Positions 7,912 to 17,176 of a stretch of 55,435 bases of DNA are shown here, in pieces. The notes under the pieces are model-generated. The model was given only the letters and a program-made list of their open reading frames with translations. It made no database searches and was not told where the DNA came from. Numbering within the stretch: position 1 is the stretch's first letter; each line of letters opens with the position of its first letter. The translations under genes and the position numbers were made by a program. The stretch lies in contig CADCHN010000009.1 in assembly GCA_902801295.1 (NCBI GenBank), positions 1 to 55,435 on the forward strand. The letters are read 5' to 3'. The DNA is from Oscillospiraceae bacterium. GTDB taxonomy: Bacteria; Bacillota; Clostridia; Oscillospirales; Oscillospiraceae.

Positions 7912-10554
7912 ATGAGCGAATGGAAACGCACCCAATTCTATGACACGCACGTGGCGGCCGGCGCGACGATGGTGGAGTTCGGCGGCTGGGACATGCCCGT
8001 GCAGTACCCCACCGGCATCGTGGCCGAGCACCTCTACACCCGCCACTTCTGTTCCCTGTTTGACGTGTCCCACATGGGACGCATCCTGGTCGCGGGGCCG
8101 CAGCGGGTCGAATTCCTGCAGCATGTGCTGACCAGCAACGTCTGCGCGCTGGACCTCAACCGCGCCCAGTACTGCATGATCTCCGACGAGAACGGCTACG
8201 CCATCGACGACGCCTACCTCTACCGCTTTGAGGAGGAGCGCTTCCTGCTGGTGGTCAATGCCGCCAACACCGACAAGGACTGGGCCCATCTCACGGCCGT
8301 CGCCAGGGACTTTGACTGCACGCTGACGAACATCACCGCCGACTGGGCGGCCATCGCCGTGCAGGGTCCGAAGAGCAAGGAGCTGCTGACCGTTCTCTCC
8401 GGCGGTGAAGCCGTCACCGAGCCGATGCGCAACGCCCTGAACACCCTTGAGCTGGAAGGCCGCCTCGTCCACGTCTCCAAAACCGGCTACACCGGCGAGC
8501 CCATCGGCTATGAGGTCTACGTCAAGAGCGAGGACTGCGTGTGGCTCTGGAACCGCCTCATCGAGCTGGGCGCCCGCCCCGCCGGTCTCGGCGCGCGCGA
8601 TACCCTGCGCATGGAAGCAGGCCTTCCCCTCTACGGCCACGAGCTCGGTCTCGACACCGAGGGCAAGCCCATCCCCATCTTCGCCGTGCCCCTGGCCCGC
8701 TTCGCGGTGAGCTTCTCCCCGCTCAAGGGAGACTTCATCGGCCGCGAGCCGCTGCTCAGGCAGTCTGAGGCCTTCAAGCGCATCATGAACCGCGACTTCT
8801 CCGACATGACGGAGCTGCCGCGCCGCATCCGTCCCATCACGATGCTCGACCGCGGCGTCATGCGCGCCGGCATGCCCGTCTACTACAAGGGTCAGGAAGT
8901 CGGCTGGGTCACCAGCGGCACGATGGTGCCCTACTACCGCAGCGAAAACGAGGGCCTGGAGACCGTCATCACCGACGACGTCGTCAAACGCTCCATCGGC
9001 AGCTGCTATATCGCCAGCGACATTCTGGACGACGAGCCCGTAGAGGTCGACGTCCGCGGCCGCCGCCTGCGCGCCGTGATCCCCGAACGGCACCTGGACA
9101 ACATGGCGCCTCCCTTCGCCCGCCCGATCATCTACGGCACGGAGCTGAGTGAGCGCCCCGCCGCCGACACCGTGCATCCGGCGCTTACGCTGCTGCGCCG
9201 CGCCGAGGAAAACCACCTCTGGCGTCAGAAGCACTGCGTCAACCTCATTCCCTCCGAGAACACCCCCAGCCGCGCCGTGCAGATGCTCTGCGCCAGCGAC
9301 CCGAGCTGCCGCTACGCCGAGCATAAGAAGGTCAAGTCCTTCTACGACAAGGACATCTTCTACTACCAGGGCACCGGCTTCATCGACGAGGTCGAGTACC
9401 TGCTCGTCAACGAGATGCGCAAGTACTTCGGCTGCACCGAGGTCGAAACCCGCGTCATCAGCGGCCAGATGGCCAACACCGCCGTCTTCTCCGCGCTGAT
9501 GGACTGGAAGAACCGCCTCGATCGCCGCCGCACGCCGGAGCGCCTCGGCTACGTGATGAACAACCACATCATCAAGGGCGGCCACCTCTCCGCCCAGCCC
9601 ATGGGCGCCCTGCACGACTACATCGCCGTTGATCCCGTCACCGAGCGCAGCGCCATCGTCAACTTCCCCGTCTGCAAGGACAACATCTTCAAGACCGACG
9701 TGGAAGAGACCAAGAAGCTCATCGACCAGTACCGGCCCGAATTCATCATCTTCGGCAAGAGCATGATCATCCAGAAGGAGCCCGTCGCTGAGATCCGCCG
9801 TTTTGTGGACGAGCAGAAGATCCCCACCACGATCATGTACGACATGGCGCACGTCCTGGGCATCGTGGGCGACTACTTCCAGAAGCCCTTTGAGGAGGGC
9901 GCCGAGATCGTCACCGGTTCCACGCACAAGACCTTCTTCGGTCCCCAGCGCGGCGTGATCGCGGTCAACTACAAGGAGGACGAACTCAAGTACGGCCTGT
10001 GGCAGACCATCGAGAACCGCGCCTTCCCCGGCAGCGTCTCCAACCACCACCTGGGCACCCAGCTCGGCATGCTGATGGCCGCCTATGAGATGAACACCTT
10101 CCGGGATGAGTACCAGAAGGCCGTTGTCGAAAACGCCAAGCACTTTGCCAAGTCCCTCAAGGCCCAGGGGCTGGACGTCTGCGGCGATCCCGCCAACGAC
10201 TACACCGAGACCCACCAGGTGCTCGTCTCCGTCGGCTACGGCGCCGGCGCCGAGATTGCCCGCCGCCTCGAGGAGAACAACATCATCGTCAACTACCAGG
10301 CCACGCCCGATGAGGAGGGCTTCACCGCCTCCGGCGCCCTGCGCATGGGCACAAGCGAAATGACCCGCTTTGGCTTCGGCCCGAAGGAGTTCGACCGCCT
10401 GGCCGAGCTGATGGCCGACTGCATCCTGCGCGGCAAGGACGTCGGCGAGGACGTCTCCCGCCTGCGCGAGGGCTACACCGAGATGCACTATTGCTTCAAG
10501 GACGCCGAGTTTGAGACCGCGCTCGAGGGCTTTGCCGGCAAGATCGGGTTTTAA
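7912..10554 (+). CDS. gcvT-glyA: Bifunctional fusion: glycine-cleavage T-protein (GcvT) + serine hydroxymethyltransferase (GlyA)
   Basis: One 880-aa reading frame encodes two enzymes. Residues 1 to ~400 are aminomethyltransferase GcvT, with FGGWDMPVQYPTGI near 22, DVSHMGRI near 50 and the catalytic Asp in GYAIDDAYLY near 105. Residues ~421-880 are a PLP-dependent serine hydroxymethyltransferase, with NLIPSENTPS near 444 and the Schiff-base lysine K673 in GSTHKTFFGPQRG. GcvT makes 5,10-methylene-THF from the H-protein aminomethyl arm; SHMT interconverts serine and glycine with the same cofactor, so the fusion puts both methylene-THF reactions on one chain. There is no stop or frameshift at the junction. 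GGAGG precedes ATG 7912; longer in-frame starts fall inside the riboswitch and are rejected. The SHMT half (about 460 aa) is longer than the usual ~415. Confidence 0.95.
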   Translation: MSEWKRTQFYDTHVAAGATMVEFGGWDMPVQYPTGIVAEHLYTRHFCSLFDVSHMGRILVAGPQRVEFLQHVLTSNVCALDLNRAQYCMISDENGYAIDDAYLYRFEEERFLLVVNAANTDKDWAHLTAVARDFDCTLTNITADWAAIAVQGPKSKELLTVLSGGEAVTEPMRNALNTLELEGRLVHVSKTGYTGEPIGYEVYVKSEDCVWLWNRLIELGARPAGLGARDTLRMEAGLPLYGHELGLDTEGKPIPIFAVPLARFAVSFSPLKGDFIGREPLLRQSEAFKRIMNRDFSDMTELPRRIRPITMLDRGVMRAGMPVYYKGQEVGWVTSGTMVPYYRSENEGLETVITDDVVKRSIGSCYIASDILDDEPVEVDVRGRRLRAVIPERHLDNMAPPFARPIIYGTELSERPAADTVHPALTLLRRAEENHLWRQKHCVNLIPSENTPSRAVQMLCASDPSCRYAEHKKVKSFYDKDIFYYQGTGFIDEVEYLLVNEMRKYFGCTEVETRVISGQMANTAVFSALMDWKNRLDRRRTPERLGYVMNNHIIKGGHLSAQPMGALHDYIAVDPVTERSAIVNFPVCKDNIFKTDVEETKKLIDQYRPEFIIFGKSMIIQKEPVAEIRRFVDEQKIPTTIMYDMAHVLGIVGDYFQKPFEEGAEIVTGSTHKTFFGPQRGVIAVNYKEDELKYGLWQTIENRAFPGSVSNHHLGTQLGMLMAAYEMNTFRDEYQKAVVENAKHFAKSLKAQGLDVCGDPANDYTETHQVLVSVGYGAGAEIARRLEENNIIVNYQATPDEEGFTASGALRMGTSEMTRFGFGPKEFDRLAELMADCILRGKDVGEDVSRLREGYTEMHYCFKDAEFETALEGFAGKIGF

Positions 10555-10597
10555 TCAAACAATTCATTGAAAACATCATATAACGGAGGTAATTGTC

Positions 10598-10975
10598 ATG
10601 AATCATCCCACCGAACTGAAGTATACCAAATCCCATGAATGGCTGCGCATGGAGGGCGATATCGCCGTCATCGGCATCTCCGACTACGCGCAGGACGCCC
10701 TGGGCGACGTGGTGTTCATCAACCTGCCCCAGGAAGGCGACGAGACCACCGCGGGCGAATCCTTCGGCGACGTCGAGTCCGTCAAGGCCGTCAGCGAGCT
10801 GATCTGCCCCGTCACCGGCACCGTCTGCGCCGTCAACGAAGAGCTGCTGGACGCGCCGGAACTGCTGAACCAGGATCCCTACGCCGCCTGGATCATCAAG
10901 GTTGAGAACGTGACCGAGACCGAGGAGCTGCTGGAGGCCGACGAGTACGAGGCCGTCTGCGCTGCCGAGCACTGA
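10598..10975 (+). CDS. gcvH: Glycine cleavage system H protein
   Basis: A 125-aa lipoyl carrier of usual length. The lipoylated lysine is K63 in [12 protein letters not shown]. It shuttles the aminomethyl group between P-, T- and L-proteins. Start ATG 10598 follows CGGAGG. Third product of nothing unusual in sequence; second gene of the riboswitch-controlled operon, 43 nt after the gcvT-glyA fusion. No lipoate ligase or octanoyltransferase is seen in the window, so lipoylation must come from elsewhere. Confidence 0.97.
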   Translation: MNHPTELKYTKSHEWLRMEGDIAVIGISDYAQDALGDVVFINLPQEGDETTAGESFGDVESVKAVSELICPVTGTVCAVNEELLDAPELLNQDPYAAWIIKVENVTETEELLEADEYEAVCAAEH

Positions 10976-11005
10976 TCCATTCTTCATCGAAACGGAGAAA
11001 GCAAC

Positions 11006-12319
11006 ATGAGTTATGTTCCATCCACTCCGGAGCAGCGGCAGGAGATGCTCCGCGCCGTCGGTGCGGAGGACTTCAAGGCGCTCTACCGCGACGTGCCGCA
11101 GGAGGTGCTGCTCGACCGCCCGCTCGATCTGCCGGAGGGCATGAGCGAGCTGGAGGTGAGCCGCACGATGGGCGAGATGGCGGCCAAGAACCGCCTCTTC
11201 CCCACGATTCTGCGCGGTGCCGGCGCCTATGACCACTACATTCCCGCCGTTGTCCGCTCCATCCCGGCGAAGGAAGAATTCCTCACCGCCTACACGCCCT
11301 ATCAGGCCGAAATGAGCCAGGGCGTGCTGCAGTCCATCTTTGAATACCAGACCATGATCTGCGAGCTGACGGGCATGGACGTGTCCAACGCCTCTGTCTA
11401 CGACGGCGCCACCGCCGCCGCCGAGGCCGCCGCCATGTGCCGCGACCGCAAGCGCCGCGTCACCCTGATCTCCGCCGCCGCCCACCCCGACACGATCAAC
11501 ACCGTGCGCACCTACTGCTACGGCACCGGCGACGAGCTGCGCGTCGTCCCGATGAAGGACGGCAAGACCGACCCCGACGCCCTGCGCGAGATGCTCACCC
11601 CGGAGGTCGCCTCCTTCTACGTCCAGCAGCCGAACTTCTACGGCCAGCTGGAGGACGCCGAAGCGCTCGGCGCCCTGGTTCACGAGGCCGGCGCCCTGTA
11701 CGTCATGGGCTGCAACCCCATCTCCCTCGGCATCCTGAAGACCCCGCGTGACTGCGGCGCAGACGTCGCCGTCGGCGAGGGTCAGCCCCTCGGCCTGCCG
11801 CTCGGCTTCGGCGGCCCCTACCTCGGCTTCATGGCCACAACTGCCAAGTACATGCGCCGTCTGCCCGGCCGCATCGTCGGCGAGACGGTGGACAGCCATG
11901 GCGAGCGCGCCTATGTCCTCTCCCTACAGGCCCGCGAGCAGCACATCCGCCGCGAGAAGGCCAGCAGCAACATCTGCTCCAACGAGGCCCTGTGCGCGCT
12001 GACCGCCGCGGTGTATCTGGCCACGGTCGGCCCGGAAGGGCTCGCGGAGTGTGCGCGCCAGTGCATGGCCAAGGCGCACTATCTGTGCCGTAAGCTCTGT
12101 GAGATCGAGGGCGTGGAGCTTGTCTACACCGGCGAGTACTTCCACGAATTTGTCACCACCCTGCCCCGTCGCGACGAGGTGCTGAAAGCCCTCGAGGACG
12201 CCGGGATCCTCGGCGGCCTGCCCGTCGAAGAGGGCGTGCTGTGGTGTGCCACCGAGAAGCTCGGCAAGGCCGATCTTGACCGGGCCGTCGCCATTGTGAA
12301 GGAGGTGCTGGCCGGATGA
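11006..12319 (+). CDS. gcvPA: Glycine dehydrogenase (decarboxylating) subunit 1
   Basis: A 437-aa N-terminal half of P-protein in the two-subunit form found in Firmicutes. It starts MSYVPSTPEQRQEML and has FLTAYTPYQAEMSQGVLQ near 90 and YDGATAAAEAA near 132, all typical. It works as a heterodimer pair with GcvPB to decarboxylate glycine and load the residue onto GcvH lipoate. Its stop overlaps the start of gcvPB by 4 nt (ATGA), implying translational coupling and balanced synthesis. Confidence 0.97.
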   Translation: MSYVPSTPEQRQEMLRAVGAEDFKALYRDVPQEVLLDRPLDLPEGMSELEVSRTMGEMAAKNRLFPTILRGAGAYDHYIPAVVRSIPAKEEFLTAYTPYQAEMSQGVLQSIFEYQTMICELTGMDVSNASVYDGATAAAEAAAMCRDRKRRVTLISAAAHPDTINTVRTYCYGTGDELRVVPMKDGKTDPDALREMLTPEVASFYVQQPNFYGQLEDAEALGALVHEAGALYVMGCNPISLGILKTPRDCGADVAVGEGQPLGLPLGFGGPYLGFMATTAKYMRRLPGRIVGETVDSHGERAYVLSLQAREQHIRREKASSNICSNEALCALTAAVYLATVGPEGLAECARQCMAKAHYLCRKLCEIEGVELVYTGEYFHEFVTTLPRRDEVLKALEDAGILGGLPVEEGVLWCATEKLGKADLDRAVAIVKEVLAG

Positions 12320-13716
12320 AGCTGATATTTGAAAAGAGCGTGAAGGGCCGGCACTGCGACCTTCTGCCCAGGTGCGACGTTGATCCTGTCGAGCTGCCGG
12401 AGAACCTGCGCCGCGAGACGGCGCCCGCTCTGCCCGAACTGAGCGAGGTGGACGTGGCGCGCCACTACACCGAGCTCAACCACCGCGTGCACGGCGTCAA
12501 CTGCGGCTTCTACCCGCTCGGCTCCTGCACGATGAAGTACAACCCCCGCATCGACGAGGACATGGCCGCGCTGCCCGGTTTTGCCGGCGTGCATCCCCTC
12601 GCCCCGGCCTACGCCGTCGAGGGCTGCCGCGAAGTGCTCGACACCGCGGCGAAATACCTCTGCGAGCTGACCGGCATGCAGGGCATGACCTTCCAGCCCG
12701 CCGCCGGCGCCCACGGCGAATTCACCGGCGTGCTGCTCATCAAGCAGTACCACGACAAGCGCGGCGATACCAAGCGCCGCAAGATCATCGTCCCCGACTC
12801 CGCCCACGGCACCAACCCTGCCACCGCCGCGATGTGCGGCTTTGAGGTTGTAAACATCCCCTCCGCCCCCAACGGCTGCGTCGATCTGGAGGCGCTGAAG
12901 GCCGTCCTCGGCGAGGACACCGCGGGTCTGATGCTCACCAACCCCAACACCGTCGGCATCTTCGACGAGAACATCCTTGAGATCACCCGTCTGGTGCATG
13001 AGGCCGGCGGCCTGTGCTACTACGACGGCGCCAACCTCAACGCGATTATGGGCGTCGTACGCCCCGGCGACATGGGCTTTGACTGCATCCACATGAACCT
13101 GCACAAGACCTTCGCCACGCCGCACGGCGGCGGCGGCCCCGGCGCAGGCGCCGTCGGCTGCAAGGAATTCCTGCGCGAGTTCCTGCCCGCCTCCGCGCTG
13201 ATGGACGGCCCCGGCCACATCCAGGTACGCGCCTTCGCCGGCAACTTCCTGGTGGTCGTGCGCGCGCTGAGCTATCTGCTTTCCCTCGGCCGCGAGGGCA
13301 TCCCCGAGGCCGCGCAGAATGCCGTGCTCAACGCCAATTACCTCATGCGCCGCATCCAGGGCAGCTTTGATCTGGCCTTCGACCGCGTCTGCATGCATGA
13401 ATTTGTGCTCGATCTGAGCCGCTTCAAGCACGAGACCGGCGTGAGCGCGCTGGACGTTGCCAAATCCCTGATCGACTACGGCATGCATCCGCCCACGATG
13501 TACTTCCCGCTGATCGTCCACGAGGCGCTGATGCTCGAGCCCACCGAGACCGAGAGCAAGGAGACCCTCGACTGGGCGGCGGACATCTTCCGCGCGCTCT
13601 ATGAGCTCGGCTATACCGATCCCGCCACGATGCACGAAGCGCCGCACCACGCGCAGATCGGCCGTCCGGACGAGGTGCGCGCGGCGCGCAATCCGATCCT
13701 GCGCTGGCAGAAATAA
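12316..13716 (+). CDS. gcvPB: Glycine dehydrogenase (decarboxylating) subunit 2
   Basis: A 466-aa C-terminal half of P-protein. It contains YPLGSCTMKYNP near 70, DSAHGTNPATAAMCGF near 160 and the PLP-lysine motif NLHKTFATPHGGGGPGAGAVG beginning near 257. The GGGGPG stretch is the known glycine-rich loop of this subunit. It overlaps gcvPA by 4 nt and lies 18 nt before lpd. Nothing is missing against the family. Confidence 0.97.
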   Translation: MKLIFEKSVKGRHCDLLPRCDVDPVELPENLRRETAPALPELSEVDVARHYTELNHRVHGVNCGFYPLGSCTMKYNPRIDEDMAALPGFAGVHPLAPAYAVEGCREVLDTAAKYLCELTGMQGMTFQPAAGAHGEFTGVLLIKQYHDKRGDTKRRKIIVPDSAHGTNPATAAMCGFEVVNIPSAPNGCVDLEALKAVLGEDTAGLMLTNPNTVGIFDENILEITRLVHEAGGLCYYDGANLNAIMGVVRPGDMGFDCIHMNLHKTFATPHGGGGPGAGAVGCKEFLREFLPASALMDGPGHIQVRAFAGNFLVVVRALSYLLSLGREGIPEAAQNAVLNANYLMRRIQGSFDLAFDRVCMHEFVLDLSRFKHETGVSALDVAKSLIDYGMHPPTMYFPLIVHEALMLEPTETESKETLDWAADIFRALYELGYTDPATMHEAPHHAQIGRPDEVRAARNPILRWQK

Positions 13717-13734
13717 GGGAGGCGCCGGAGCAAC

Positions 13735-15120
13735 ATGAACGACTACCAGCTTCTCGTCATCGGCGCCGGCCCCGGCGGTTATACCGCCGCCCTGCGCGCG
13801 GCAAAGCTTGGACTCAGAACCGCTGTCGTCGAGGCGCGCGAGACGGGCGGCACCTGCCTCAACCGCGGCTGCGTGCCGACCAAGACCCTGCTGCATGCCT
13901 CAGAGGTTTATCACGCGGCGGCAGAGGGCGCTGCCTTCGGCATCCACGCCGACGGCCTGCGCGCCGACGTCGGCGAGATCTTCGCCCACAAGCGCGAGGT
14001 GAGCCGCACCCTTTCTCAGGGTGTGGAGGGCCTCCTGAAGGCCGCCAAAGTGCCGCTGCTGCGCGGCCGTGCGCAGATCACCGCCCCGCATGAGGTCGCC
14101 ATCACCGATGCGGAAGGAAACGGGAGCGTCTGCACCGCCGATCACATCCTCATCGCCGCGGGCGCCGCGCCGGTGCGCCCGCCGATCCCCGGCATCGAGC
14201 TTGCGCTCACGAGCGACGACATCCTCGAGAGCGACGGCAAGATGTTCCGCTCCCTCGTCATCATCGGCGGCGGCGTGATCGGCATCGAGTTTGCCTGCTT
14301 TTATGCCGATCTCGGCTGTGAGGTTACGATCATCGAGGCGCTCGACCGGCTGCTGCCGGTGCTGGATCGCGAGCTTGGGCAGAATCTGGGCCAGCTGCTG
14401 AAAAAGCAGGGCGTCCGGATCCTCACCAACGCCCGCGTGCAGAGCATCGAACAGGAAGACGACGGTCTGCGCGTCAGCTGCGAGGGCAAAACCGGCGCGG
14501 AGGAGATTTCCGCCGAGGCGGTCATCTGCGCCATCGGTCGCCGTCCCTGCAGCGAAGGGCTCTTCGCCGCGGGTCTGCAGCCCGAGATGGACGGCGCGCG
14601 GCTCAAGGTCAACGAGCGCTTCGAGACCTCGATCCCCGGCGTGTACGCCATCGGCGACGTGGCCTGTCCGGTGCAGTTTGCGCACTTGGCCGCCGCGCAG
14701 GGCGAAGTCTGTGCGGAATGGCTCGCAGGGCTTGACGATCCGCGCGACCTCAGCCTGGTGCCGAGCTGCGTGCACTGCCGGCCGGAGATCGCCGTCGTCG
14801 GCCTCAGCGAAGCGGAGGCCAAGGCCGCCGGCATCCCCGTGAAGGTCGGCAAGTGCGTCATGGGCGGCAACGCCCGCACCCTGGTCTTAAACCCCGGCCG
14901 CAGCTTTATGAAGATCGTGGCCCACGCCGAAAGCGGCGAGCTCCTCGGCGCGCACTTCATGTGCCCCAACGCATCCGACATGATCTCCCAGCTCAGCGAG
15001 GCGATCGCCAACCGTATGACGCCTCAGCAGCTCCTGCGGGCCATGCGTCCGCACCCCACCTTTGAAGAAGCGCTCGGCGACGCGCTGAGCGATCTTTGCA
15101 ATAAGCTCAACAAAAACTAA
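13735..15120 (+). CDS. lpdA: Dihydrolipoyl dehydrogenase (L-protein)
   Basis: A 461-aa FAD/NAD(P)-linked disulfide reductase that reoxidises the H-protein lipoyl arm. It has the FAD loop GAGPGGYTAA near 10, redox-active C41 and C46 in GGTCLNRGCVPTK, an NAD loop GGGVIGIEFA near 180, and the C-terminal catalytic pair in RPHPTFEEAL near 440 (His and Glu). No N-terminal lipoyl domain is fused. Its place in the gcv operon indicates it serves glycine cleavage rather than pyruvate dehydrogenase. Confidence 0.96.
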   Translation: MNDYQLLVIGAGPGGYTAALRAAKLGLRTAVVEARETGGTCLNRGCVPTKTLLHASEVYHAAAEGAAFGIHADGLRADVGEIFAHKREVSRTLSQGVEGLLKAAKVPLLRGRAQITAPHEVAITDAEGNGSVCTADHILIAAGAAPVRPPIPGIELALTSDDILESDGKMFRSLVIIGGGVIGIEFACFYADLGCEVTIIEALDRLLPVLDRELGQNLGQLLKKQGVRILTNARVQSIEQEDDGLRVSCEGKTGAEEISAEAVICAIGRRPCSEGLFAAGLQPEMDGARLKVNERFETSIPGVYAIGDVACPVQFAHLAAAQGEVCAEWLAGLDDPRDLSLVPSCVHCRPEIAVVGLSEAEAKAAGIPVKVGKCVMGGNARTLVLNPGRSFMKIVAHAESGELLGAHFMCPNASDMISQLSEAIANRMTPQQLLRAMRPHPTFEEALGDALSDLCNKLNKN

Positions 15121-15142
15121 TTGATAACAGGAGGAACTCAGC

Positions 15143-16234
15143 ATGAATTACGGTCGTACCTATAACTTCTCCGCCGGCCCCGCCATGATGCCGGAACCCG
15201 TTCTGGAAGAGATCCGGGACGAAATGATGAACTACCGCGGCAGCGGTATGTGCGTGATGGAGATGTCCCACCGCTCCAAGGTCTTCCAGCAGATCGTCGA
15301 CGAGGCTGAAGCCGATCTGCGCGCGCTGATGAACATCCCCGACAACTACAAAGTGCTCTTCATGCAGGGCGGCGCCACACTGCAGTTTGCCGCTATTCCC
15401 TGGAACCTGATGAAGAACGGCAAGGCCGTCTACATTGAGACCGGCGCCTGGTCCAAGAAGGCCATCGCCGAGGCCAAGAAGTACGGCGAAGTCATCGTCG
15501 CCGCCAGCTCCAAGGACCGCAACTTCAGCTACATCCCCGACGTTTCCGATCTGGACATCCCTGAGGACGCCGACTATGTCTACATCTGCGAGAACGAGAC
15601 CATCCACGGCCTGACCTACCAGCAGCTGCCCAACACCAAGGGCCACATCCTGGTCTCCGACCAGAGCTCCATGTTCCTCTCCAAGCCCTGCAACGTCGCC
15701 GACTACGGCATGATCTACGCGGGCGTGCAGAAGAACGTCGGCCCTGCCGGCATGAGCGTCATTATCATCCGCGAGGATCTGATCCGCGAGGATCTCGACC
15801 CGAAGATGCCCGTCTATATGCGCTACGATATCCAGGCGGCCAACGGCTCCATGTATAACACCCCGAACTGCTGGGCCATCTACTGCTGCGGCAAGGTGTT
15901 CCATTACCTGCGCGAGATCGGCGGCCTCGAGGAGATGGCGCGCCGCAACGAGGAGAAGGCCAAGATCCTCTACGACTTCCTCGACTCCTCCAAGATGTTC
16001 CGCGGCACGGTCGAGAAGAAGGACCGCAGCCTGATGAACGTCCCCTTCGTCACTGAAAGCGCCGAGCTGGACGCCGAAGTCGTCAAGGCCACCAAGGCTG
16101 CCGGCTACGACAACCTCAAGGGCCACAAGAGCGTGGGCGGCCTGCGCGCGAGCATCTACAACGCCATGCCCAAGGAGGGCGTCGTGGCGCTGGTCGAATT
16201 CCTGAAGAAGTTTGAAGCTGAATACAACAAGTAA
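15143..16234 (+). CDS. serC: Phosphoserine aminotransferase
   Basis: A 363-aa class V PLP aminotransferase of usual length that turns 3-phosphohydroxypyruvate and glutamate into O-phosphoserine. The start NFSAGPAMMPEPVLEEI and FMQGGATLQFAAIPWNL are SerC hallmarks; the PLP lysine is expected in the AGVQKNVGPAG motif near residue 195. An AGGAGG site precedes ATG 15143. Together with serA it links 3-phosphoglycerate to the serine/glycine part of the same operon. Confidence 0.95.
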   Translation: MNYGRTYNFSAGPAMMPEPVLEEIRDEMMNYRGSGMCVMEMSHRSKVFQQIVDEAEADLRALMNIPDNYKVLFMQGGATLQFAAIPWNLMKNGKAVYIETGAWSKKAIAEAKKYGEVIVAASSKDRNFSYIPDVSDLDIPEDADYVYICENETIHGLTYQQLPNTKGHILVSDQSSMFLSKPCNVADYGMIYAGVQKNVGPAGMSVIIIREDLIREDLDPKMPVYMRYDIQAANGSMYNTPNCWAIYCCGKVFHYLREIGGLEEMARRNEEKAKILYDFLDSSKMFRGTVEKKDRSLMNVPFVTESAELDAEVVKATKAAGYDNLKGHKSVGGLRASIYNAMPKEGVVALVEFLKKFEAEYNK

Positions 16235-16252
16235 GAAAGGACGGACGAAATC

Positions 16253-17161
16253 ATGAAGATTCTGGTTACCGACGGTATGGACAAGAAGGCTCTGGCCAAG
16301 CTGCGCGAGATGGGCAACGAGGTCGTCGAGCAGTTCTACGAGCCCGATCAGCTGGGCGCCGCGCTGAAGGACTTTGACGCGGTTGTCGTCCGCTCCAAGA
16401 CCAAGGTGCGCGCCAACCACATCGACGAGGCCGCCGAAGGCAAACTGAAGCTCATCATCCGCGGCGGCGTCGGCGTTGACAACATCGACGTGGCCTATGC
16501 CGAGAGCAAGGGCATGACCGTGAAGAACACCCCGCGCGCCTCTTCCCAGAGCGTGGCCGAGCTTGCTCTGGCCCACATGCTCTCCTGCGCGCGCTTCATC
16601 TCCCACGCCGGCTACACCATGCGCAACGGCGCATGGGAAAAGAAGACCTACGGCAAGGGCATTGAGCTCTGCGGCAAGACCCTCGGCATCATCGGCTACG
16701 GCCGCATCGGCTCCTGCCTGGGCCGCATGGCCAACGCCCTCGGCATGACCGTGATCGCCTACGGCGCTCACCACGAGCCGGGCACCACCGCCCGTGACGG
16801 CGTGCCCTATGTCACGCTGGACGAGCTGCTTGAGCGCTCCGACTTTGTCTCCGTCCACGCCCCCGCGGCCGACGGCCCGATCATCAACGCCGACACCATC
16901 GCCAAGATGAAGGACGGCGTCATCATCATCAACACCTCCCGCGGCGCCAACCTCGACGAGGCCGCCCTGCTCGAGGCGCTCGACTCCGGCAAGGTCCGTG
17001 CCGCCGGTCTCGACGTCTGGGCCACCGAGCCTTCCACCAACGCCGCGCTTTACGGCCATGCGCATGTCTCCTGCACGCCGCACATCGGCGCCCAGACCGG
17101 CGAGGCTCAGGCCCGCATCGGTGAGGAGATCGTGGAGATCATCGGCTCCTTCGGCAAGTAA
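16253..17161 (+). CDS. serA: Phosphoglycerate dehydrogenase, short form
   Basis: A 302-aa D-2-hydroxyacid dehydrogenase. The Rossmann motif GIIGYGRIGSCLGRMA is near residue 145, with the catalytic Arg in INTSRGANLDE, Glu in WATEPS and His in CTPHIGAQT. It lacks the C-terminal ACT/regulatory domains of long SerA, so feedback inhibition by serine through ACT is not expected. Placed right after serC, phosphoglycerate dehydrogenase is the likely activity; other 2-hydroxyacid substrates cannot be excluded by sequence alone. Confidence 0.92.
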   Translation: MKILVTDGMDKKALAKLREMGNEVVEQFYEPDQLGAALKDFDAVVVRSKTKVRANHIDEAAEGKLKLIIRGGVGVDNIDVAYAESKGMTVKNTPRASSQSVAELALAHMLSCARFISHAGYTMRNGAWEKKTYGKGIELCGKTLGIIGYGRIGSCLGRMANALGMTVIAYGAHHEPGTTARDGVPYVTLDELLERSDFVSVHAPAADGPIINADTIAKMKDGVIIINTSRGANLDEAALLEALDSGKVRAAGLDVWATEPSTNAALYGHAHVSCTPHIGAQTGEAQARIGEEIVEIIGSFGK

Positions 17162-17176
17162 GAGCGGAGACAGGCC

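Noticed and set aside
7720..10488. Minus-strand open frame of 922 codons opposite gcvT-glyA
   Set aside because: Antisense shadow; the plus strand encodes two recognisable enzymes.
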